Source: CAWDAQ01 sp963800325
GTDB lineage: Bacteria; Actinomycetota; Actinomycetes; Actinomycetales; Dermatophilaceae
Assembly: GCA_963800325.1 (NCBI GenBank)
Contig: CAWDAQ010000002.1
Span: 434,001-498,000 of the forward strand
Reading direction: 5' to 3'
DNA length: 64,000 bases
Positions 17,099 through 24,535 of this stretch are shown here, piece after piece (position 1 is the first letter of the stretch; every line of letters starts with the position of its first letter). The position numbers and the translations under genes are program-made. The notes beneath the pieces are model-generated. The model ran no database searches and was not told the origin of the DNA. It was given only the letters and a program-made list of their open reading frames with translations.

Positions 17099-17180
17099 CC
17101 CGCCCGCCCCTTTCCGGAATGGGGCCCGCATGTGTTTTCATTGTGGGGACCAGTAGTTCTTTTCTCGGAGGAGACAGCAC

Positions 17181-17507
17181 ATGGCGCAGCGGACCCAGGT
17201 CATTCTCGAGGACGATATCGACGGCGGCGACGCCGACCAGACCGTGACGTTCGGCTTCCAGGGGACGACCTACGAGATCGACCTGAGCAAGAAGAACGTC
17301 GAGAAGTTCGTCAAGGCCCTCGAGCCCTACACCACCGCCGGCCGCAAGGCCCCGCGGCGCGGTGCCCCCTCCCGCCCCGCGCGCCCTCGGGCCAACCGTG
17401 AGGACCTGCAGGCGATCCGTGAGTGGGCCCGCTCGAAGGGGTACGAGGTCTCCGACCGCGGCCGGATCAGCCAGTCGGTCAAGGACGCCTACCGGGCGGC
17501 TCACTGA
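17181..17507 (+). CDS. lsr2: Lsr2 nucleoid-associated protein
   Basis: 108 residues, the usual Lsr2 length. The N-terminal dimerisation domain (MAQRTQVILEDDIDGGDADQ, FGFQGTTYEIDLSKKNVEKF) is followed by a basic linker and a C-terminal DNA-binding domain with VSDRGRISQSVKDAY, carrying the RGR loop that enters the minor groove of AT-rich DNA. Lsr2 is the actinobacterial H-NS analogue that silences horizontally acquired DNA. GGAGGAGA precedes the ATG. It is a single gene closed by a strong terminator. Confidence 0.96.
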   Translation: MAQRTQVILEDDIDGGDADQTVTFGFQGTTYEIDLSKKNVEKFVKALEPYTTAGRKAPRRGAPSRPARPRANREDLQAIREWARSKGYEVSDRGRISQSVKDAYRAAH

Positions 17508-17517
17508 CCCATTCCGG

Positions 17518-17548
17518 AAGCCGCCCGACCTCCCAGGTCGGGCGGCTT
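17518..17548 (+). terminator. Rho-independent terminator of lsr2
   Basis: AAGCCGCCCGACCT and AGGTCGGGCGGCTT are perfect 14-bp arms with a three-base loop, followed by TCGTCGCTTTC, ten bases after the lsr2 stop. Confidence 0.9.
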
Positions 17549-17640
17549 TCGTCGCTTTCGCGACTAATGTGCGGCGAGAGATTTCCGTCCGGCCTCGCCA
17601 CGGGCGAGCGAAAACCCGGAACGAATGTCCCGGGTGCCGG

Positions 17641-18633
17641 TCAGGCGGGCCCGGCCGGTATCCGGTCGTGGCCGGGGTGCCCCTCGGTGACGAGCTCGGC
17701 CCAGACGATCTTTCCCTCGGGGAGCGGTTCGCAGCCCCACCGGTGGGAGAACGCCTCGACGATCGCCACCCCCCGTCCGTGCATGTCCTCCTGCGAGGCA
17801 GGGTGACGGACCGCAGATCCCAGCCCCGCGTCCTTGACCGCGACGAGCACGGTCCCTCCCGACCTGCGCACGAAGGCCCGGAAGGGCGAGGCGGCGTGCA
17901 CCACCGCGTTCGTCGCCATCTCGGACACCACGAGGGCGGCGTCACCCGCCAGCTCCCCCTGCCCCCAGTCGATGAGGACGGCCGTGACGAAGCTCCGCGC
18001 CGCGGCGACGGCGTCCGGGACGGGGAGGAAGGCCTCGGAGCGCTGGTTCTCGCCGGTGCCGTCGGGGGCCTCCGGGGGCCGTGGGTGGGGCGGCACGAGG
18101 AGGTCGTGGACGCGACAGACCTCGCGGAGGTCCCCGAGTCCCCCGTCGGTGACGGCTCGGGCGGGGTAGCCGCACAGCACCGCGCTCACGAGTCCGGGGT
18201 GGGCCCGGTCCCACCACCGCTCGAGGCGCAGGGCGTCGTCGACGTCGCCGCGGTCCCAGAGCAGGCTCACGACCTCGCCGAAGACCCGCACGGGCCGCGT
18301 CCGGCCGTGAGGGGCGAGGAGTCGGTCCACCGCGGCGGCGAACCGGTCGAGGTCGAGCCGGCCGTCGGTCTCGGACGCGGCGAGGACCTCCGCGGACTCC
18401 ACCGCGACGTGGCGCCGCGTGCCGCGCCCCCCGCCCGCGCTGCCGCGGAGGTCCGCGGGCAGCTCGTCCTCCAGCGCCGCGAGGCGGTCGGCGGTCGCGA
18501 CCACGACGACGTCCTCGCCCCGTTCGAGCCCCTCCCGCACGAAGTGACCCACGGCAGAGACGAACTCGTGGCCACCGTCGTGGAAGACCGCGGTGTGCCG
18601 GCGCGCTGGTGCGACAGGGGATCCAGGCGACAC
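17641..18633 (-). CDS. MEDS-domain sensor fused to RsbW-like anti-sigma kinase
   Basis: 330 residues. The N-terminal half (RRHTAVFHDGGHEFVSAVGHFVREGLERGEDVVVV in parts, then RVFGEVVSLLWDRGD and LCGYP) is a MEDS (DcmR-type sensory) domain. The C-terminal 130 residues form a HATPase_c_2 domain: SFVTAVLIDWG, N-box VVSEMATNAVVHA, G1 box VAVKDAGLGS and HGRGVAIVEAF. Such fusions are thought to regulate anti-sigma-factor pathways of the general stress response in actinobacteria. GTG 18633 lacks a ribosome-binding site, but TATCGT ends six bases upstream, as expected for a leaderless mRNA; GTG 18696 is an alternative. Confidence 0.8.
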   Translation of the reverse strand: MSPGSPVAPARRHTAVFHDGGHEFVSAVGHFVREGLERGEDVVVVATADRLAALEDELPADLRGSAGGGRGTRRHVAVESAEVLAASETDGRLDLDRFAAAVDRLLAPHGRTRPVRVFGEVVSLLWDRGDVDDALRLERWWDRAHPGLVSAVLCGYPARAVTDGGLGDLREVCRVHDLLVPPHPRPPEAPDGTGENQRSEAFLPVPDAVAAARSFVTAVLIDWGQGELAGDAALVVSEMATNAVVHAASPFRAFVRRSGGTVLVAVKDAGLGSAVRHPASQEDMHGRGVAIVEAFSHRWGCEPLPEGKIVWAELVTEGHPGHDRIPAGPA

Positions 18634-18815
18634 CGTGCCACGATACCGACGCCCACCCCCCGCTCCATAGGACAAAAGTCCCAATCCGCGGAGCACCGAC
18701 GATTCTGTCGCGACGGCGCCGTGGCCCCCGACCCACCGGCCGGTCGCCGTCGGCCACGCCGGCGACCGACCTGCAACGGCACCCCGAACGGGTTCCGGGC
18801 GGCTACGGTGTCGGC

Positions 18816-19388
18816 ATGTCCGGGTCAGAGCCGCCGTGGGAGCCGCCGATCGCAGGGTCCGAGACCGAGCACCTGTTCGGGGCCCTCGACCGGCTCCGCA
18901 CGACGTTCCGCTGGAAGGCCGACGGCCTCGACACGGGCGCCCTGCGGGTGACGATCGGCGCCTCCCCCCTCACCCTGGGGTCGCTGCTGAAGCACCTCGC
19001 GTTCGCGGAGGACTTCTACTCGGCCGTGAAGCTGAGCGGGGAGCCACCGGGTGAGCCGTGGAACTCGGTCGACTGGGAGGTTCACCCCGAGTGGCCCTTC
19101 ACGTCCGCGGCCGAGGACTCCCCGGAGGAGCTCTACGCGCTCTGGGACGCCGCCGTCGAGCGGTCGCGGGTGCGGTTCGCGGCGGCGGTGGAGGCGGGGG
19201 GACTCGACGCCCCGGCCCACGTCTCGGCCCCGGACGGCCGGCACGCCAGCGCCCGCCGCCTCGTCTTCGACCTCGTCGAGGAGTACGGCCGCCACACCGG
19301 TCACGCCGACCTCATCCGGGAGTCGGTCGACGGCCTCGTCGGCGAGGACCCTCCCGACGACTGGCGGCCCCGCCCGGGTCCCCCGTGA
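18816..19388 (+). CDS. DinB-like (DUF664) protein
   Basis: 190 residues with the four-helix DinB/DUF664 pattern: ETEHLFGALDRLRTTFRWKADGLD, the motif SLLKHLAFAEDFYSAVK with the first metal-ligand histidine in LLKHLA, and LVFDLVEEYGRHTGHADLIRESVDGLVGE in pieces, with the closing GRHxGHADL signature carrying two histidines. Members are often thiol-dependent metalloenzymes, some mycothiol-linked in actinobacteria; the substrate is unknown. No Shine-Dalgarno sequence is seen; TACGGT six bases before the ATG suggests a leaderless transcript. It is divergent from the MEDS kinase. Confidence 0.82.
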   Translation: MSGSEPPWEPPIAGSETEHLFGALDRLRTTFRWKADGLDTGALRVTIGASPLTLGSLLKHLAFAEDFYSAVKLSGEPPGEPWNSVDWEVHPEWPFTSAAEDSPEELYALWDAAVERSRVRFAAAVEAGGLDAPAHVSAPDGRHASARRLVFDLVEEYGRHTGHADLIRESVDGLVGEDPPDDWRPRPGPP

Positions 19389-19391
19389 GGC

Positions 19392-19730
19392 TCAGCGCAG
19401 GACCAGGACGGCGACGTAGCCGGCCACCGCGACGAACCCCGCCGCCGAGGTGAGGACGAACCGACCGTCCCGTCGCGCCAGGACGGCGTAGCCCGTGCGG
19501 GTCTCGCGGACGTACCTCGCCCGGGACCACGCCGCCAGTCCCGCGACCAGGCCGCCGCAGACGAGGCTCGTTCCGAGGATGCCGGTGGCGTCGGTGTGGA
19601 CCAGCAGGATCGTCGCCACCCCGAACGTCGCGACGAGCCCGGCGAGCACCATGACCCGCTGGAGGTGGTTGCGCTCGAACGCGTACTGGCGGCCCCAGAG
19701 CCGGGCGGGCCCGGGCGGCCGCGACGTCAT
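19392..19730 (-). CDS. DUF202-like small membrane protein (second of pair)
   Basis: 112 residues with three hydrophobic segments (about 27-45, 52-68 and 92-110). ERNHLQRVMVLAGLVATFGVA matches the start of DUF202 domains, where a short polar Arg/Asn motif opens the first helix. The ATG overlaps the stop of the preceding DUF202 gene by four bases. The pair resembles tandem YidH/YidG-type genes. The function is unknown. Confidence 0.75.
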   Translation of the reverse strand: MTSRPPGPARLWGRQYAFERNHLQRVMVLAGLVATFGVATILLVHTDATGILGTSLVCGGLVAGLAAWSRARYVRETRTGYAVLARRDGRFVLTSAAGFVAVAGYVAVLVLR

Positions 19731-20128
19731 GCGCGCGGGGTGAGCACGAGGAGGACGACGCCGGCGCCGACGAGACCGACGGCGAGCGAGCCGAGCAGCG
19801 GGGCGCCGAAGCCCGGCAGCGGCCGGCGCACCCGGATCGCCCGCTCCGTGGCCCACCACCGCCGCACCCCGAGGGCGCAGGCGCCGACGGCGGCGACGAC
19901 CAGCCCGAGCGCGAGGAGCTCGCTCCCGAAGGAGGGGTGCTCGAGGAAGAGCCGGTCGATGGCGACCGCCGAGGCGAGGAGGGTCACGGCGAGCCGGAGC
20001 CAGGCCAGGTAGGTGCGCTCGTTGGCGAGCGTGTACAGCGGGTCGGGCTCGCTGCCGTGGTCGTACACCCCGTGCGGCACCCGCGACCCGGGCTCGTCCT
20101 CGAACTCGAGGACCTCGTTGTCCGCCAC
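19727..20128 (-). CDS. YidH-like DUF202 membrane protein (first of pair)
   Basis: 133 residues from GTG. The soluble N-terminus ends in LYTLANERTYLAWLRLAVTLLASAVAI, the classic DUF202 signature (ANERTxLAWxRL), followed by three membrane helices (about 40-58, 71-88 and 107-128). YidH-family proteins have no proven function. It is co-transcribed with the overlapping second DUF202 gene. Confidence 0.88.
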   Translation of the reverse strand: MADNEVLEFEDEPGSRVPHGVYDHGSEPDPLYTLANERTYLAWLRLAVTLLASAVAIDRLFLEHPSFGSELLALGLVVAAVGACALGVRRWWATERAIRVRRPLPGFGAPLLGSLAVGLVGAGVVLLVLTPRA

Positions 20129-20219
20129 GCTCCCACGGTAGCGCTCCCGGTGACGCCGGTCGCCGGCCGCGGGGAAGCGGACCCGGGGCGGGCCGGTGCC
20201 GTGCCGCCGCGGGTCCGTG

Positions 20220-21032
20220 TCACGCCGGCCGGCAGACGACCTCGCCGTGCACGAGGACGAACCACGCGTCCGGCGCGGCCGCCCAGCGCCGCCACCCCCG
20301 GGCGAGCCGCTCGAGGTCGGCGGGGGTGGCCAGGCCGTCGCGAAGGACCTGTTCGGCCATCGCCGAGCCGACGATGCGGTCGGCCCACAGGCCTCCCCAC
20401 CACGCCGCGTCCTCCGGTGAGGCGTGGCACCAGACCCCTGCCGTCGCGGACAGCACGTCGAGCCCCGCCTCGAGCGCCCACCCCTTCAGGCGGCGCCCGG
20501 CGTCGGGTTCGCCGCCGTTGGAGCGCGCCACGGTGCCGTAGAGGTCGAGCCACTCGTCGAGCTCGGGCACCACCGGCCACCAGGTGAACCCCGAGTAGTC
20601 GCTCTCGCGGGCCGCCACGACTCCGCCGGGTCGGCACACCCGGGCCATCTCGCGCAGTGCTCCCACCGGGTCGTCGAGGTGCTGGAGGACCTGGTGGGCG
20701 TGGACGACGTCGAACGAGTCGTCCTCGAGCCCGAGCCCGAGCGCGTCCCCGACCTCGAAGTCGACGTTGTCGACGCCGGCGGCTCCGGCCGCGTCCCGGG
20801 CCCCGGCGACGACGTCCTCGGCGGCGTCGACGCCGAGGACGGTGCCGGGTGCCACGCGGCGGGCGAGGTCGACGGTCACCGACCCGGGGCCGCACCCGAC
20901 GTCGAGAACGCGGGCGCCCGCCCGCAGGTGGGGCACCAGGTAGGCGGCCGAGTTCTCGACGGTTCGCCAGCGGTGCGAGCGGAGCACCGGCTCCGCGTGC
21001 CCGTGGGTGTAGCGGTGCGCGGGTGGGGTCAC
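20220..21032 (-). CDS. UbiE-like class I SAM methyltransferase
   Basis: 270 residues from GTG. A Rossmann methyltransferase domain with motif I RVLDVGCGPGSVTVDLA, acidic strand GVDAAEDVV, motif II FEVGDALGL and the post-motif VVHAHQVLQHLDDPVGALREMARVCRPGG, typical of UbiE/COQ5-like enzymes. The C-terminal part (WWPVVPELDEWLDLYG, LWADRIVGSAMAEQ) resembles the acceptor-side cap of small-molecule methyltransferases. No biosynthetic neighbours reveal the substrate. Confidence 0.85.
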   Translation of the reverse strand: MTPPAHRYTHGHAEPVLRSHRWRTVENSAAYLVPHLRAGARVLDVGCGPGSVTVDLARRVAPGTVLGVDAAEDVVAGARDAAGAAGVDNVDFEVGDALGLGLEDDSFDVVHAHQVLQHLDDPVGALREMARVCRPGGVVAARESDYSGFTWWPVVPELDEWLDLYGTVARSNGGEPDAGRRLKGWALEAGLDVLSATAGVWCHASPEDAAWWGGLWADRIVGSAMAEQVLRDGLATPADLERLARGWRRWAAAPDAWFVLVHGEVVCRPA

Positions 21033-21078
21033 GCCCGTGATCGTGGCACCGCTGGGCTCGGTCGGGCCGCGGCGTCCG

Positions 21079-21888
21079 TCATCCGGCCTGGACCGGGGTG
21101 GGGGGCAGGCTGTCGGCGCCCGCCACCGGCGTCGGGTGCGCGGCGCCGCGGCCCGCCCGCGCGAGGAGCCACGCCGTGAAGGCGAGCTCGCCGACGACGG
21201 AGGGAAGGGCGACGACGACGAGCATCACGTCGGCGACCGCGGCGTAGTCCGGCAGCAGCAGGTGGGCCAGCGTGTCGGCGAGGTAGGCGGCGCCGGCCAC
21301 CGCGAGGACGATCCCGAGGGCCCGGGGCGCGAGGTCCGAGGTGAGGACGAGGCGCCCCACGAGGACGAGGTGGACCCCGAACGCGGCGAGGCCGACGAGC
21401 CAGGTGGCCTCGAAGGCGGTGAGGGCGAGCATGACCCCGGCCTCCCGCCCGGCACCCGTGGGGGACCACGCCTTCCCAGCGGTCGACATCTCGAGGGCGA
21501 GGACGAGGAAGACCACCGCGACCCCGAGGAAGGCCGTGTACGTGAGCCGGAACCAGGCCATGAGGAGCGCCCGGGACCTCCCGGCGTCGCGGAAGACCAC
21601 GAACAGTCCCCAAGCGACGGCGACGTCGAGGAGGAAGACGACGACGAAGGCCGCGATCCCGGCACGGACGAGCACCTCGTTCCCGGCGAGGCCGCTGACG
21701 GTGGCCCGGGCGTCCTCGGGGTCCACCAGGCGCATCCTGACGCCGAAGTTGGCGAAGATCGCGAGGACGAAGATGGCCGCGTAGGCGAGTCCGGCGGTCC
21801 GCGCCGCGTCCCTCACGGTCGTGGGGGTGGCGGGGGCGGTGGAGCCGGCCGGGGGCCGGGGCGTGGTGCTGGAGGCGATGGTGGGCAC
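21079..21888 (-). CDS. DUF4386 family membrane protein
   Basis: 269 residues with six to seven membrane helices. The first is RTAGLAYAAIFVLAIFANFGV; later parts include VRAGIAAFVVVFLLDVAVAWGL, FRLTYTAFLGVAVVFL and ALGIVLAVAGAAYLADTLAHLLLP, an order characteristic of DUF4386. GTG 21888 has AGAGGA eight bases upstream; the first 30 residues are Ala/Pro/Thr-rich. DUF4386 proteins are of unknown function. It lies 46 bases from the end of the methyltransferase gene, on the same strand. Confidence 0.8.
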   Translation of the reverse strand: MPTIASSTTPRPPAGSTAPATPTTVRDAARTAGLAYAAIFVLAIFANFGVRMRLVDPEDARATVSGLAGNEVLVRAGIAAFVVVFLLDVAVAWGLFVVFRDAGRSRALLMAWFRLTYTAFLGVAVVFLVLALEMSTAGKAWSPTGAGREAGVMLALTAFEATWLVGLAAFGVHLVLVGRLVLTSDLAPRALGIVLAVAGAAYLADTLAHLLLPDYAAVADVMLVVVALPSVVGELAFTAWLLARAGRGAAHPTPVAGADSLPPTPVQAG

Positions 21889-22004
21889 GGGGTGGTCCTC
21901 TCGGGTGCTGGTTCGTGCGGGTGGTGGCTCGGCGGGCGCCGGCTCGGTGGGTGCTGGCCCGGTGGACGGGCCGGGCGTGACGGCCGGGTGGGTGTGGGGG
22001 CAGC

Positions 22005-23069
22005 TCAGCCGGTGTGCGGGCCGTCGGACCGGGGCACGACGACGGACTTGCCGCGCACCCGCCCCGCGGCGAGCCGGACGAGCGCGGCCGGCGCCTCGGC
22101 GAGCGGGTGGACGCGGTCGAGCGGGACGAGGACGTCGCCGGCCTCCAGCGCCGAGCGGAGCCGCTGCAGGTCCTCGCGGCTCTCCGAGGAGATGAAGCTC
22201 GTCATCCGCCGCCGGCCCAGCCGCGACCACACGGCGGCGCGCAGCTGGCGTCCGACGCCGCCGGTCCAGGAGCCGCCGTCCTCGCCGCCGACGATGACGA
22301 GGGTCCCGTCGGCGGCCAGGACTCGGCGGAGCCGGCGCAACGGCCTGCGGCCACCGACGTCGATGACGAGGTCGTAGCGCCGGTCGCCGCCGGTCGGGTC
22401 CTCGGTGGCGTAGTCCACCGCCCGGCCCGCGCCGAGCGAGCGCACGAGGTCGAGCTTGGCGGCGCTCGCGACACCGGTGACGTCGGCACCGGCGGCGACG
22501 GCGAGCTGGACCGCGAAGGCCCCGACCCCGCCCGACGCGCCGAGGACGAGGACGCGCTGGCCGGCACGCACCCGGCCGACGTCGTGCACGGCCTGGAGGG
22601 CGGCGAGCCCGGAGACGCCGACCGCCGCCGCCTCGAGGCACCCGAGACCCGCGGGGCGGGTGACGAGCCGGTCCTCCCGGGCGAGCGCGTACTCCGCGTA
22701 GGTGCCGGTGCCGATGCCGAAGACCTCGTCGCCGACCCGCAGGCCGCTCACGCCGGGGCCGAGCGCGACGACCCGGCCGGAGACGTCCATCCCGGGCACG
22801 GGCTGGTGGGGGGCCCGCAGCCCGAACCCGGCGAGCCGGATGAGGTGGGGCCGACCGGTCGTGAGGTGCCACACCCCGCGGTCGACGCCGGCGGCGTGGA
22901 CCTCGAGGAGGACCTGGCCCGCGCCCGGCGCCGGGACGTCCACCTCGCGCAGGCGGATCTCCTCCACCGGGCCGTACCTCGGGTGCACGGCGGCCCGCAT
23001 CCGCGTCGGCACCGGTCGCCCGGCCGGCGCGCCCGGGGTGCGGGTCTGATGGTCCTCGGTCTCGGTCAT
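22005..23069 (-). CDS. Zinc-independent MDR-type NAD(P)-dependent alcohol dehydrogenase/quinone reductase
   Basis: 354 residues. GroES-like domain (about 1-150) with GVDRGVWHLTTG and GMDVSGRVVALGPGVSGLRVGDEVFG, then a Rossmann domain with LVLGASGGVGAFAVQLA. The zinc-binding cysteine set of classical alcohol dehydrogenases is missing, as in zinc-independent quinone-reductase-like members. AGGAGG lies before the ATG at 23069. It is divergent from the TetR gene at 23186, with two palindromic operators in the 116-bp gap, so it is the probable target of that repressor. The natural substrate is unknown. Confidence 0.85.
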   Translation of the reverse strand: MTETEDHQTRTPGAPAGRPVPTRMRAAVHPRYGPVEEIRLREVDVPAPGAGQVLLEVHAAGVDRGVWHLTTGRPHLIRLAGFGLRAPHQPVPGMDVSGRVVALGPGVSGLRVGDEVFGIGTGTYAEYALAREDRLVTRPAGLGCLEAAAVGVSGLAALQAVHDVGRVRAGQRVLVLGASGGVGAFAVQLAVAAGADVTGVASAAKLDLVRSLGAGRAVDYATEDPTGGDRRYDLVIDVGGRRPLRRLRRVLAADGTLVIVGGEDGGSWTGGVGRQLRAAVWSRLGRRRMTSFISSESREDLQRLRSALEAGDVLVPLDRVHPLAEAPAALVRLAAGRVRGKSVVVPRSDGPHTG

Positions 23070-23096
23070 GCCGGCCTCCTGTGGCGCTCCGGGGTT

Positions 23097-23144
23097 CGTA
23101 CTAAGTACGACCCAACTTGCGGCAGCGTATTCGTACTTAGTACG
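23097..23144. promoter_or_regulatory. Twin TetR operators between dehydrogenase and TetR genes
   Basis: Two near-identical 13-bp palindromes, CGTACTAAGTACG (23097-23109) and CGTACTTAGTACG (23132-23144), lie with centres 35 bases apart in the divergent promoter region. In both the surrounding bases start with TT or T. They are the AT-richest bases nearby. Paired palindromes next to a divergent tetR-type gene are the standard arrangement for autoregulation and control of the neighbour. Confidence 0.85.
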
Positions 23145-23185
23145 GTGCGTCAAGACCCCCTCCCACAGGACGGAGCGACCCCGCG

Positions 23186-23899
23186 GTGAGCACCCCCCAC
23201 CCCGCCGGCGACACCGACCGCGCGCCCCGAGCGCTGAGCCGCGCCACGGTCCTCGCCGAGGCCGTCGCCCTCGCCGACCGGATCGGCATCGAGCCGTTCA
23301 CGATCCGGCGCCTCGCCGACGCGCTCGGCGTCGGGCCGATGTCGATCTACCACCACGTGCCGAACAAGGAGGCGATCCTCGACGGCATGGTCGACCTCGT
23401 CTTCAGCGAGATCGACCCCCCGCCCGAGGGCCTGCGGTGGAAGGACGCCGTGAGGGTGCGGTGCGTCTCGGCGCGGACGGTCCTCCGGCGCCACCCCTGG
23501 GCGCCGCCGCTCATGGAGTCCCGCTCGACGCCGGGGCCCGAGACGCTGCGCCACCACGACGCCGTGCTCGGCTGCCTGCGCGGGGGCGGGCTGTCGCTGC
23601 AACTGACCGCGCACGCCTACGCCGTGCTCGACAGCTACCTGTACGGCTTCGCGCTCGAGGAGGCGAACCTTCCCGTCGGTGGCCGTGGTGAGATCGCCGA
23701 GACCGCGGAGCGCCTCATCGAGCCGCTGCCCGCGGGCGAGTACCCCCACCTGGTCGAGCTCGCCACCGAGCACGTGCTCCGCACCGGCTACGACTTCGGC
23801 GACTCCTTCGAGTTCGGGCTCGACCTCCTCCTCGACGGGCTCGAGGCGGCCGCCCGGGCCGAGGAGCCCGCCCACGCCCAGCGCGGGCCAACGCGCTGA
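23186..23899 (+). CDS. TetR family regulator (TetR_C_1-like)
   Basis: 237 residues from GTG. The N-terminal helix-turn-helix reads ADRIGIEPFTIRRLADALG, then GPMSIYHHVPNKEAILDGMVD, a textbook TetR DNA-binding domain (about 20-75). The ligand-binding domain (80-220) with WKDAVRVRCVSARTVLRRHPWAPPLM resembles the tetracycline-repressor C-terminal class. Together with its twin upstream operators it probably represses itself and the divergent dehydrogenase, responding to a small hydrophobic ligand. Confidence 0.92.
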   Translation: MSTPHPAGDTDRAPRALSRATVLAEAVALADRIGIEPFTIRRLADALGVGPMSIYHHVPNKEAILDGMVDLVFSEIDPPPEGLRWKDAVRVRCVSARTVLRRHPWAPPLMESRSTPGPETLRHHDAVLGCLRGGGLSLQLTAHAYAVLDSYLYGFALEEANLPVGGRGEIAETAERLIEPLPAGEYPHLVELATEHVLRTGYDFGDSFEFGLDLLLDGLEAAARAEEPAHAQRGPTR

Positions 23900-23974
23900 C
23901 CGCGGGACCAACGGCACTGGCGAGCACCCGCCGGCGCGCCAGTCTGGTTCCCGGGGAGCGTCGAAGGAGGAGCC

Positions 23975-24535
23975 GTGGCGGGAACGAGCAGCCCCGCGCT
24001 CGCAACGGTCGGGGCGATGGCCCGCTGCGTGGCCGCCACCCTGACCCTGCTCTCCCACGGCCGGCTCCGCCAACCCCTCCGGCACCGCGGCCGGATCCTC
24101 GGTTTCGCGGACGGGACGGCGGCGCGGGTGTTCCGCGAGACCCGTGTCGCCGGCGCCGCGCCGCTCGAGCCGTGCGTCCTGCTCGTGACCTTCCGGCTGC
24201 GTGCCGTGCGCGGCCGCGGGCACCTGCTGTTCGAGCGGGTGAGCCTGCTCAACACGCTCCTCTTCGCCGGCTTCCCCGGGTTCGTCTCCAAGCTCTGGAT
24301 CGGTCACGACGACGCCGGCTGCTACCGGGGCCTCTACGAGTGGGACGGCGCGGACCGGGCGGAGGAGTACGTCGCCGCGCTCAGCCGGGTGCTCGGCCGG
24401 GTCAGCGTGCCGGGGTCGGTGACCCACCGGGTGCTGCCCGGGGTGCGCCGGGACGAGGTCCTCGCCGACCCGGCCAGGTCCATGACCGCCACCCCGGAGG
24501 ACGCGGAGGCGTGGTGGCGCCTCGTCGCGGCCTGA
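23975..24535 (+). CDS. Conserved unknown protein linked to monooxygenase
   Basis: 186 residues; GTG start with GGAGGAG five bases upstream. Soluble alpha/beta protein with a conserved-looking core: LLVTFRLRAVRGRGHLLFERVSLLNT, FAGFPGFVSKLWIGHDD and GCYRGLYEWDG, ending SVPGSVTHRVLPG. The YRGLYEWDGADRAEEYV segment suggests a dimeric alpha/beta-barrel fold like the YdhR/antibiotic-monooxygenase group, which is inference. Its last 25 bases overlap the start of the flavin monooxygenase, so the two are translationally coupled. Confidence 0.7.
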   Translation: MAGTSSPALATVGAMARCVAATLTLLSHGRLRQPLRHRGRILGFADGTAARVFRETRVAGAAPLEPCVLLVTFRLRAVRGRGHLLFERVSLLNTLLFAGFPGFVSKLWIGHDDAGCYRGLYEWDGADRAEEYVAALSRVLGRVSVPGSVTHRVLPGVRRDEVLADPARSMTATPEDAEAWWRLVAA

